Shown here: piece by piece, positions 34,365 to 44,600 of the stretch
Numbering within the stretch: the first letter of the stretch is position 1
Layout: the number at the start of each line of letters is the position of its first letter
Source: Labia minor
Lineage: Eukaryota; Arthropoda; Insecta; Dermaptera; Spongiphoridae
NCBI GenBank assembly: GCA_963082975.1
Contig: OY720350.1
Span: forward strand, 1,015,001 to 1,079,000
Direction: 5' to 3'
Length of the DNA stretch: 64,000 nucleotides
Notes under the pieces: generated by a model
Databases searched by the model: none
What the model saw: only the letters and a program-made list of their open reading frames with translations
What the model was told of the DNA's origin: nothing
Translations under genes and position numbers: made by a program

Positions 34365-34626
34365 TGTTGATATACCTAAAAGATATTATATTTAATATAA
34401 TTATATATATTTATATATGTGTAAACATTAAAGTGTGTGTGTATGTGTGTGTATGAATCCTACTAACAGGTGTCCTTTGAAATTTCAAAAAGAAAAAAAA
34501 AAAGAAAACATAAATAAATATATATATATATATATATATTTACCAAAAACAAATTCCTTTAATTGGAAAATCTGGATAAGATTTTAAATATTTTCTTAAA
34601 ATGGTTATATTTGTATCTTCTGACAT
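30990..34626 (-). CDS. APRT: adenine phosphoribosyltransferase (APRT), complete, 4 exons, 178 aa
   Basis: Exons (minus): 34544-34626, 33752-33989, 31821-31899 and 30990-31126. Splice sites are GT/AG and phases match (537 nt). The enzyme converts adenine and PRPP to AMP and pyrophosphate in cytosolic purine salvage. The N-terminus [16 protein letters not shown] matches the family's FP..G..F.DI block. [14 protein letters not shown] (about residues 61-74) is the adenine-side loop, [10 protein letters not shown] the flexible catalytic loop, and [12 protein letters not shown] (exon 3/4 junction) the signature PRPP-binding motif with its two Asp residues and ATGG loop. Human APRT is 180 aa, so length is normal. 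All key residues look intact. Introns 2 (1.85 kb) and 3 (0.7 kb) host transposon remnants. A CCAAT pair lies about 205-245 bp upstream of the ATG. Confidence 0.93.
31200..31740 (-). pseudogene. non-LTR retrotransposon reverse transcriptase 3' fragment in APRT intron 3
   Basis: The minus strand encodes, in two overlapping frames, [51 protein letters not shown], then [20 protein letters not shown] and [24 protein letters not shown] and RRLRW.GHV.RM are the conserved C-terminal blocks of reverse transcriptases from RTE/CR1-like and related arthropod non-LTR elements. A frameshift near 31450 splits the two parts. Only the 3' end is present, as usual for 5'-truncated insertion. It lies in the same orientation as APRT. 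Confidence 0.8.
32250..32370. mobile_element. palindromic MITE in APRT intron 2
   Basis: About 38-bp inverted ends (AGAGCGCACTCTAAATTAGA followed by TCCAAAGGCAAAAAACGG, mirrored on the right as CCGTTTTTAGCCTTTGGATC and CAATTTGGAGTGCACT) flank a short loop of roughly 45 bp. There is no coding capacity. Confidence 0.75.
32563..33685 (+). mobile_element. Tigger/pogo-like transposon remnant in APRT intron 2
   Basis: On the plus strand, [14 protein letters not shown] and [17 protein letters not shown] match the DDE transposase core of Tigger/pogo (jerky-type) elements. The next piece, in another frame, reads [16 protein letters not shown], typical of the region after the catalytic core. The left end has repeated TATAACGCGGTTTCC motifs and the right end reads inward CAGTCAGCCAAACCTCC with GCGCTATAAG, compatible with Tigger termini inserted at TA. 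The N-terminal DNA-binding region is deleted and stops are frequent, so it is dead. Confidence 0.75.
34316..34359. repeat. (TA)n microsatellite in APRT intron 1
   Basis: About 44 bp of alternating T and A within the first intron. A second TA run lies at about 34518-34538, next to the exon 1 donor. Confidence 0.9.
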
Positions 34627-34830
34627 TTTTTTTTTTTATTAATTTTAATTTTATTATAAATCTTATATATAAATTATAATAGCATAAAAAAGTATAAATT
34701 AAATATACAATAAATCTATAATAGATATTTAAATAATATCTTTTATTAGAAAATATTTTTAAATTTTACTTAAAAAAAATGGAAAAAAATGAAAAAAAAA
34801 TAAAAATAGATATGTCAAATATTATGTAGA

Positions 34831-34872
34831 GCCAATCAGCGAGAATATGTCAATGAGCGATAGTCAGCCAAT
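34831..34872 (-). promoter_or_regulatory. paired CCAAT boxes upstream of APRT
   Basis: AGCCAATCAGCG (34830-34841) is a near-ideal NF-Y site, and a second CCAAT (AGCCAATAAAA) lies about 36 bp away. NF-Y sites work in either orientation. The pair is about 205-245 bp upstream of the APRT ATG, in a patch less AT-rich than its surroundings, so promoter use is plausible but inferred. Confidence 0.45.
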
Positions 34873-35102
34873 AAAAAACGAGCTTATAGTATAAACATTG
34901 CTTAGCGCTTATTTCGAATTAAATATTTTACTATGATATTTTATATTACCTATAATATATGGTATATAGTTTGTATTTGTTTATTTTATAATAAAAATCT
35001 TCTTATCCAATTATTAAGATTATTATTAATTTTTACGAAAGTATAAGGATTGTTATTAAAGTATATGGTTGTATTATTATATGTGGAGGAATGGCTTTAG
35101 AG

Positions 35103-35817
35103 CAGTGGCGTACCTAGAACTTTTGCCGCCCTTTTTATTATAAGTCAATCAAATAGTGGTATTTATATACACATAAATAAATTATTAAGTTATTTAATCA
35201 ATATTAATTAATACACAGAGTAAATTTTTTTACACATATTTGTATGCACTCGTAAACATATTAATATAATATTTACTCTTCTAGCTTTCATTCTAGAAAA
35301 ATCGTGTATAATGCTCTCAAAATTTATATTTATATTTTTTCCGCTGGCCCTCCTTTTCAAAAGAAAAATCGATGATTTAAAAAAATATTGGTATATCACT
35401 TCAAAGTAATCATATAAACTTTTCAAAAGAAATGACATTTATAAACTGATATCAAAAAATTTTAGTTAGGAAAAATTGCTGAACAAAATCGTATCGAATT
35501 CAACGAATTTTAATGAATACAATAAAATAAAATTATTATCCTGTTCTTGGAATTAGAATTCAAAATTTACACTAAAATGCATTTATATACACCGAGGAAT
35601 AATATTCGAAATCATATAGTTAATCATAATTTATATAAATCAAATAGTAAACTTATAATAATCATAATAATCATTTATTATTCAAGAAAGAAAAAAAATA
35701 AATATGAAATGAATAAGTTGCTTTTTACAACTATAACTAAATATAAAAAATGCCGCCCCAAGATAAGTGCCGCCCGGTGCGGACCGCACCCACCGCACCC
35801 CCCTAGGTACGCCACTG
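35103..35817. mobile_element. non-autonomous hAT element, 715 bp, perfect TIR and TSD
   Basis: Perfect 15-bp terminal inverted repeats (CAGTGGCGTACCTAG and its complement) are flanked on both sides by CTTTAGAG (35095-35102 and 35818-35825), a perfect 8-bp duplication. GCCGCCC motifs lie just inside both ends. No transposase frame is present. Confidence 0.9.
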
Positions 35818-35825
35818 CTTTAGAG

Positions 35826-36386
35826 GATGAAAGTTTTAGGTTTAGCGTTTAGCATAGATGATGTTGAAACAAATTTAAAATTTGTTGTTTTTATTAACTT
35901 AACACAAACATTTATTTAAATTTTCATACATTTTCATTTTTTTTTTTTTTTATTTATTTATATTAATATGTATTTATTACTATATATCTCAATCTATATA
36001 GGGTTTTTCTATATAAATTATCAATTGCACTAAAAGTTGTATATTATATATATTAATAAAAAAAATTATTAATTAAATAATATATAATACATATTAAAAA
36101 AAATTAATATAAACTTTAAAATTTGTTTATAGTAAAACTTAAAATAAAAAAAAAATTATTAAATTTATTATTCTAAAATAATGTAAAATATATAAATGTA
36201 ATAAAATGATTTGAGCTGTAGAGAGACAGAATGAGTAATATATCAAATAATATAATATTAGGTACTATTAAATATACTTGTCTTGTCTAATATTAATAAA
36301 AATCTACAAATATATATATTTATAATTATATATATATGTGTTCGTTTAGATTTCTGTAAAAGTTTTTATTATTATTATTATTATTA
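35826..36386. other. AT-rich intergenic spacer
   Basis: Simple AT-rich sequence with TTA repeats. No gene seen. Confidence 0.5.
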
Positions 36387-36748
36387 GAAGTTATTTCCCG
36401 GTTATTCTCACATTTAATTATGAGATTGGAGTCTCGACTTTTCGGCGCCCATTTTAGCGCCATTTTCAAGAGAGTATTTTAAGAGGAAATTTTTGTAATT
36501 TTGGCTGTTAATCTGAGCAAATGGCGCTCGGATGAATCGAATCTCAGTTCTATGCAAATTTGATAGTGAGAATGCCCAGGATGTTTCGGAGCCGCATTTA
36601 AGTAAATATTCACCCCTCCAGTCAACCCAAAAATCCCCCTAAGACTCTTGGTTGCTCAGACTAAAACCCAGAATTCCAAAAATTCTCTCTAGAAAAGTCG
36701 AGATTCAAATCTCACAATTAAAAATGAAAATAACCCGGAATTAACTTC
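36387..36748. mobile_element. MITE with about 57-bp terminal inverted repeats
   Basis: The left end begins GAAGTTATTTCCCGGTTATT and runs through GAGATTGGAGTCTCGACTTTTC. The right end reads inward GAAGTTAATTCCGGGTTATT and GAGATTTGAATCTCGACTTTTC. The two arms are about 80-85% identical by eye over 57 bp. The interior is GC-richer (GGCGCCCATTTTAGCGCCA) but non-coding. Confidence 0.75.
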
Positions 36749-36761
36749 TCATATACATAAT

Positions 36762-36932
36762 CAGCGCTGGATAAAGGGGCGACCGGCTTGCCATATTTTG
36801 AAGAGTGCAGATTTAAAAATAAAATATTTTTTTTACAATCATTATTTAAAAGATAATTAAGTAATTTGTAGATATGAAAGGGAGCAAAATTTTGTTTTGC
36901 CGAGGACGCTCAAAATTCTAGAACCGACCCTG
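36762..36932. mobile_element. short hAT-like MITE, 171 bp
   Basis: Ends read CAGCGCTGGATAAAGGGGCG on the left and, inward from the right, CAGGGTCGGTTCTAGAATTT. Internal TTTTGTTTTGCCGAGGACGCTC resembles the fragment at 26966-27110. The possible 8-bp duplication (TACATAAT/AATATGAT) matches at only five positions. Confidence 0.5.
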
Positions 36933-38781
36933 AATATGATATATATATATATATATATACATACATATATGTACATAGTATTATTTAGAAAAATAAAACA
37001 AATAAACAATATTTGTAATATAAATGTATTTTGTTTTATATTTCTATATATTTTTAAATGGAAATAAATATATATATATATATATATTCACTATAATTAT
37101 CAATATATATCTTTATTGAATAATAGTTAAATAATTTTTATTCACAAATATTCTTTTAATTTTAATTATTATCATAATATTTAATTATTTATTTTGTTTG
37201 TTTTTTTTTTAATCTTTGATCTAAGATCTTAGACACATTATTGACATTATTTGATATATATAAATCATATATATAATTATTTGTATATCTTTAAATGTTA
37301 TTATTATTATTTCCTATATAAAATAAAAATAATTTTTATATACAATAGCCATCAGGTACATTGAAGCTCGCATTTAAAGATAATTATTTTTTTTTCAAAA
37401 ACAAAAAAAAAAAATATAAAAACACACTCCAAACAATCATATATTAATATATATTTACATTTTACATTTATATTCATGTTTTATTAAGGTTTATAATATT
37501 TAAAAAGATTTTAAAAAAATTTTAATTAGAAAAAAACACAAAAAGAAAATGTTATTGAATCCTTTTTGTTGTACGTTGTACGTTATAATTAATTAAGCCA
37601 ATGGTTTCTAATCTTTATGCTTTAAACATTATAAAATTGTTTTTCGGATTTTTTCCCACATTAGTATTTTATATTTTTTTCGCTAATTATATTTTGATAA
37701 CTATATAACGATTAATTTTAAATTAATATATAAACAAAAATAAGTAAAAGAAAGTTAATTATTGATTAACTTTATCAATCTATTGATATATTTTACATAT
37801 TTTATAATAGATATAAAGTTTTATATTTATCATTTATTTATTAAAATTATTAATTTCAGATAATGCTATTTTGTTTTATTAGAGAAAATATTTGCCGCGG
37901 GTAAATCATATTAAAAGAAGCTAAATTAAAAAAATAAATCAATCAACTTTTTTTTAATGATAAATATACTATTTCAAATTTTTATTTTAATGTTCAAATT
38001 AATATTTTATTTAAAAATTGTTGTTTTTTAAAAACAGTTTAAAAAAAATTAATGTGCTGTCATCTAGCGGTAATAGAAATTATGAACATATCTCATACAA
38101 TACAATTTGAAAAAATTTTATATTATTAATTTTGGAATTGAGAAATAAAATCAATATTAATCAATATTCAAATTTATTTATTTATTTATTTATAACGTTA
38201 ACTTTATTAATAAATAATAATTCAATATGAAAAATTTCAATTTGTCTGATATATTATATTAAATTATTAGAAATCATTTTTTTTTTTTTTTAAAATAAAA
38301 TAAAAAAAAAATATCAATAAAGATTATTAGACATTTATAATAATAATAATAATAATTTTAAAACTTATTGTAATTTATATTAAAGTACAAAAATATTAAT
38401 TAATTTTAATAAATAAATGAATAAACAGTAAATATTAATTGGCATTCATGTTTATAAATATTTGTTTCTTTTTTTTGTTTATTGAAATTGTAAATAAATA
38501 AAATATTCCCTTAACACAATTAAACAATTATATAAAATTATTAGTTATTGTTTTATCTAATTTTCTTATAAAAAAATATTATTTTAATTAGATATATTTT
38601 TTTGTTTAATATTCTATATATATTTTTTTTAATAATGGTTTATATTGATTTTTAAATAAAATTTATTTACAAGATTGCACTATCGGCCTGTTTTTTATCA
38701 CAATTTTATTGTATTTTTTAAAAAAAAAAATTTTTTAAAAATGAAAAAACCTGAGATTTTTTTTAGATTATTCTCGTATTA

Positions 38782-38817
<36 letters not shown>

Positions 38818-39638
38818 GTATATGTATATTATTTTTATTTTTTTACAAAATTCTCTTTATAACCATTAAAAAAAAACAAAGGTTATTAAATTAATCTTTC
38901 TTTTTTTTAATTAGAATAAATAAATCTCATTTAATAATTAATTAGTATTAATAATAAATAATAAATATATATATTTTAAAATTAAACAAATGTAATAATA
39001 ATAATTATAAAAATAATCATAATATTAACAATATTGACTTATTCAAAGAGAGAAAAAGAATAAAATAAAATTATTAAAAGGTAACTTTTTCTTTTTTTTT
39101 TCAAAATAATATTGCATTTAAAAATATTTATTTGAAAAATTATATACCTAACTATATATTATTGCACAAAATAAAAAATTAAAAATATAAAAAATAAATA
39201 AATCATTAATATATAAATTTAAAATAAATATAAATATAAATTCATATAATAAAAATTTAAAATGAAAATTAATATATTCAAAATTGCACGTATTCTTAAT
39301 AATTTGTTATGTATAATTTTCCACAAAAGTGGTTTATTATAATTTAATATAAAATCATATATCATATATATATATATATTGCACATTTAATAAAATATTT
39401 ATTTATTGCACAATTAATTTGTTTTTTATCTACTATTTTAAAAATTTAAATTATAATTACATTACAATATTTTCACTTTCATTTAGTAAATATTATATTG
39501 AGTTTATTTCTCAATATAGGTGTATATACATATTATAAAATATTATAAATATATTATGTAGATGTTAACTTGTAAAATTCTATGACGTCCTTAATTTTGT
39601 TAAGATTTCCTTTATTACTGTGGCTATCGACGCTAAGA
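36933..39638. other. AT-rich intergenic spacer
   Basis: About 2.7 kb of AT-rich simple sequence with many TA, TTA and poly-A/T tracts. No gene or recognisable transposon seen. Confidence 0.55.
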
Positions 39639-40332
39639 CGGGGGTGGCCATGCTCCTTGATAGTCCGAGTCATTTTTCAAAATTAAAAATTTTTCGCGAG
39701 CCGCAATTAAATACCTATTTAAAAAGTTTATAAAAATAGTATTTTATCTACAGAAATTAATATTTAGAGAAAACAGATAAAAGTTCAAAATATGTGTGTA
39801 TTGTGTGTGAATTTAAATATTAAAAATTAAACAAATTTAATAATATTTTATTTCTCTTAATAATTCATTAAAATTTGGTAAATAATAGATGAGAGCGCTT
39901 TTCAGTAATTTTTCAGACGCTGCTTATTTCATTAATTTTAAAGTTGAATAAAATGATTCACAATTTCAAGAAAAAAAGTATGTTGTTCTGAATATTGAAA
40001 TAATTCGACAAGCAGCCTCTTGAATTCAGGATACTTCGATTTTGGTAAAATTTTCCAAAATTCACTAATTGACGTCGAATTAAATTGTAATTGTAGGGTT
40101 CGATCTTCTCCTTCATTTCTATTAATTGTAATTTTCCAGATGCTTTTTGAGTCATAATTCTATTGGAAATGAAAAACTCACCTTGAATTATTTTAATTTC
40201 AAATGAATATAGAAAAATATCAAGAGACGATTTCAAATACATGTATTGCAACTCTTGAAATCTATATTTTGTCATTTCGTCAATATTTCTATTTAAATGT
40301 ATTTATTAAAGCTTTTGTGGTTATTTTGATAA

Positions 40333-40461
40333 TTATTAAGAGAATTTTTATTAAAAGACCACATTATTTGTATAAAATTATTTATTAAATTAAAATAATT
40401 TTAATTTAATAAATAATTTTATACAAATAATGTGGTCTTTTAATAAAAATTCTCTTAATAA
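40333..40461. repeat. perfect 63-bp inverted repeat (foldback)
   Basis: Left arm 40333-40395 and right arm 40399-40461 are exact reverse complements of each other, separated by TAA. The arm begins TTATTAAGAGAATTTTTATT. A single identical arm occurs at 23679-23741. The structure sits inside the decayed hAT element, so it was inserted or formed later. Confidence 0.95.
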
Positions 40462-40612
40462 ATATTTCTATTTCTTCTAACTTTTTTTATATGCTTGTTC
40501 AGTTTTTCTTGTTTAATATATTGGAACATCTTTTTTAATTTGTGTAAAATGACAAAATATTTTATTTTTAATATCCCATTGAAAAAATTGTAATTTAGTT
40601 TGAATTCTATAA

Positions 40613-40618
<6 letters not shown>

Positions 40619-40669
<51 letters not shown>
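40619..40669. repeat. (TA)n microsatellite
   Basis: About 50 bp of alternating T and A, inside the hAT relic. Confidence 0.9.
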
Positions 40670-40672
<3 letters not shown>

Positions 40673-40947
40673 TTATCTTTCCCCTGCAATTGTAAATTCA
40701 GTTTCAATTAAATTTGCAGTTATCAAATCAAACAAATCTACATATCAATTACAACGTTGCACTTTTCATATTTCATATTAGTTGGCCGTAATTTAAAAGA
40801 CATTTTGAAACGAATATGAAACGACTATAATTTTTTAAAATATAACAACTCAAAAATGAAAAAAAATCTTGAATACATTTCTGGAGAGCCACATACGAAC
40901 ATTCAAAGCGTAGCATGTGGCTCGTGAGTCTTAGATTGACCACCCCT

Positions 40948-41673
40948 TCCTTCTACGTGTATATATAAGACAATTGCCACGTGTAGAAAACTATTATGTA
41001 CTTTCATTCCTTAAATATTCCATTTATATATATATATATATATAAATATAAAAAAATAAATAAATTTATAAATAATAATAATAATAATAATAAAATAATT
41101 GCACATTATAATAATAATAATAATAATAATAATATTATCACGTTTTATTTTTGTTTTCAATTAAAAAACAAAATTGCACTTGATTGAAATTGAAATTTAA
41201 TTTGAAAATATATAGATAGATAGATAGATAGATAGATAGACAATAGAACAACCTGTTGTTCCTGTTTCTTGTTGTAATCGTAATACCATATATTGTAATT
41301 GTAATTGTATTTAATTAATTCTTTTCAAATGTGTATGTATGTATAATAATCTCATATAAACATATCTAGTATATTTTTGACTAGAGAAATTTATTTATTA
41401 AGTAATTTATTAAGCATAAAGTTAATTTTGTAAAACTAAAAATAAACAAATAAATGGCTAATTAGAAACTTAATTCTAATAGGAATCAATGTTGTATAGT
41501 AACTCGTATGATAATAATATGATAATAATAATAATAATAATAAAAAGAAACGAATATGATATCATTTCATATTTAAAAATTCAACTATACTTATATTGAT
41601 TTTATAATTTAATTTTAGTTTTACAAAAAAAAAAAAAAAAAAATATATATTTTGTAATTTTAATTTGAATATT
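40948..41673. other. 3' flank of the shavenoid-like gene
   Basis: AT-rich DNA with AAT, GATA (about 41214-41240) and poly-A tracts. A minus-strand AATAAA lies at 41394-41399, about 275 bases past the stop codon, and is a possible poly(A) signal. Confidence 0.45.
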
Positions 41674-44600
41674 TTAATGAAGTCTCATTGAGTTACGTGT
41701 TTTATTTCCTGGTGATAGTACAGTTATCATACTATGGGTTTCACTATCACTACTTGTTGTTGATTGTGCAACTGTTATTTGTTGCTGTTGTTGTTGTTGT
41801 TGTTGATGATGATTTAATAACGATTTGGGTTGTCCAAAAAAGAAAGAATCTGTTGCAATACTTTCAGCACCAGATTCACTACCAGCCTCACATAAACTAT
41901 CATCTGTTTCACTTCGTCCAACACCACCTCCATTTTTACCATCATTAATAGAACCAACAACAGAAAAAGTATTAGGACATGTTGTTGTTGTTGTTGTTGT
42001 TGTTGTATTAGCAATTGCTAATGATTCATTGGAATCCGTACTTAAATAACCAGAATCTCCTGGTTTACATCCATTACGAACAATACGACGCCAAGTTTTT
42101 TTTACAATATCACTTTTATCATGTTTTGGGAAACGTTCATTCAATGATCGTTCCAATTTATGACCAAGCGTACTTGGACCTAAACTTGATGTGTTGGAAT
42201 CATACGGCAGTGTATAGAATGCCTCGTAATCTTCCGAATTAAGTGAATCATCAGAAACGGGCAATGGTGGAAGTGGTCGTTGTGCTGGATCATTGGATGA
42301 ACGTTTTTTTGGTGGTAATGGTGGACGACGATCAACAGAATGTAATGGTCGTGGCGGTGGTGGTTCCTGATAAATAGAATCCATCCATGGAGGTGGTGAA
42401 TGATATTGAAAATTACCGGGTGGTGTTGGACTACGTTGACATCGATGATGCCGAGAGGCTAACGTTAATCCTGTGCCACGACGAAAGGATAATGTGAAAT
42501 AATTATAATCTGTATCTGAATTGACTGAACGAACTGAACCCTGAACAGATTCTGCATCTGCACAACTTCTCGTTGTTGGTCGTATACGAGACGCCTCAAA
42601 CAATTCACGTAAACTATTAAAATGCATGGATGAAGGAGCACCTTGGAATTTTTTATTACATGACGTATTTATAATGGGACGTGATGAATCCCTTTGAAAA
42701 CTGCCAGAAGTGCGTAAAAGAATTTGCTGTTGACTTTTGCCGCCATTTGGCCGCTCTAACGAATCTACAAAAAATTCTTTAAGTTTCAATTTTTTAGCGG
42801 TGTTTCGATCTAAAGTATCCGGCTCAAAACTATCACTATCCTCACAATCGGGATATTCTGGACCATTCTCCAATTGAATTGTCAATCGTCCAGGACGTGG
42901 CGGTTGTTGTCCACCATAACCACTAGACGCTGATGATGTATTCGTAGGCGAATTGGAAGCGCTACCAAAATTATATCCATTATTAACATAAACTTCACTA
43001 ACGAGACTATAGCCAGTCCCCGTCGGTGTTAATAGCTCAGGTAAACTTAACATTTTCAAATCTTTACTTTCAATTGTCTCATATTCATGATCATCTTTAA
43101 TAATTGGTATCTGTTTCATTTTACTAATTGTTTTAGCGCCTGTTTTAATATTGAAAATATCATTTCGCATTGTCATCTCTTCTTCCATTGGTAATGTCGT
43201 ATTGGAGAAAGCAGGACTAGTAGTGCCATATTCTGTGGGTGTCCGATGACCAATCTCGTTTGTACGCTCAAGACTGTCTGCTTCATAATGGATCGGACGT
43301 TCCTCTTTATCTGACATGATAGCAGCATTGCCAATAATTTCTAACGTTAAAGAGGATGGACCAGAACTTGGTGGTGTAGAACTTGTTGGGGGTTTATTAC
43401 TCTCCAATCCTCTCTGGACCACCAACTCTTTAATTACAGCATCCATTAGTTTTTTAGGGGCTTCCAATGGCATTATACCTTTTTTCAATTGTATTTTTGA
43501 TTCTGGACAATCATCAGGTTTGACAGATTGAGATTGTAAATGTGGTGGTGGTGGTGGTGGTAGTGGTGGTAGTGGTGGTGGTACTGGTGGTGCTGGTGGT
43601 GCTGGTTGTGATCGTGGTGATGGTGGTTGTGGAGCTTTTGATTTCGATTTCGATGTCGATCGTGTGGGTGGTGGTGGTGGTGGAGGTGGTGGTGATGGTA
43701 CATTCTCTAACCATTGACGAATACTACGATGTTTACTTTCATTAGTGGGACAACATGGTGGTGGAATAATTATGGCTGTCTCCTGATGAATTCTATTCAA
43801 ACAACTTGTTCGTGAATTTTGTCTTTTTAAAGTAGCAATACCAATTATTCCTGATGATAAAATACTACTTTCTTCTTCAGGGATACCAACTAATGTAGGT
43901 GTAAAACGTTTCGCTTGCATTTTATGTTTAGCAATTGCAATTACTTCACGGATTTTAGTTAAAAATTCAATTGCCGCAGGTGGTGGTGCCTGAAAACATA
44001 TTTTGAAAACATTGTTTTACAAATAAGTTAAAAACACACACACACAAAACAAATGATTATAAATTTACCAATAAAAGTTCTGGTTCAAAATAAGCTGGAT
44101 TAAAATAAAGTTTACGTCGTGCATTGGCACATGCAATTGCACGGACTGTTTCAGGCCGATCCTCTCTTCCTTGTAATTCCAATGTTTCAACAATAGAAAC
44201 ATTCTCTTCTGGCAATCGTTCAATTGTTGCACCTTCTGACGCTAATCCACTTGTACAATAGGTCTATCCATTAAAATAAAATAAAATAAAATAAATTATT
44301 AATATATATATATATAATTCAATATAAGAATAGATAATAGAGGTGTAGATTATTAAGAAAGATGATGATGATGATGATGATGTTACCTCGGATTCAGGAC
44401 CAAGACATTTGTTCTTATAACATCCACTCCGATTGAAATGATAACCTCTGTAGGAACGTCTACTACAATTATTACTTGTTTCTGAATTATTGTTTGAATG
44501 GATCATAGCTGCTGTTATTTGCACCTGAAAGAAAAAAAAAAACAAGGAATATAGAATTGATTGATTGATTAATCAATTTTGTATATTTACATTTTGTCCA

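Larger units (their letters stand above)
39639..40947 (-). mobile_element. decayed hAT transposon (GTF2IRD2-like transposase)
   Basis: Ends read GGGGGTGGCCATGCTCCTTG on the left and, inward from the right, AGGGGTGGTCAATCTAAGAC, both followed by CGAGCC(G/A)CA-type motifs common in this hAT group. On the minus strand, broken frames give LQFFQWDIKNKIFCHFTQIKKDV, then EFFISNRIMTQKASGKLQLI followed by EMKEKIEPYNYNL, matching the late region of GTF2IRD2/hAT transposases (LQLELIDLQ-type block). A (TA)n tract at 40619-40669 and the foldback at 40333-40461 interrupt it. No intact frame remains. Confidence 0.65.

Noticed and set aside
41688-42242. Plus-strand and alternate minus-strand open frames over the last shavenoid exon
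   Set aside because: Shadows of a long, well-phased coding exon, with low-complexity runs complementary to poly-Gln and poly-Thr codons.
43485-43745. poly-His, poly-Thr and poly-Val open frames
   Set aside because: Out-of-frame readings of the CCA/CCT repeats that encode the proline-rich block.
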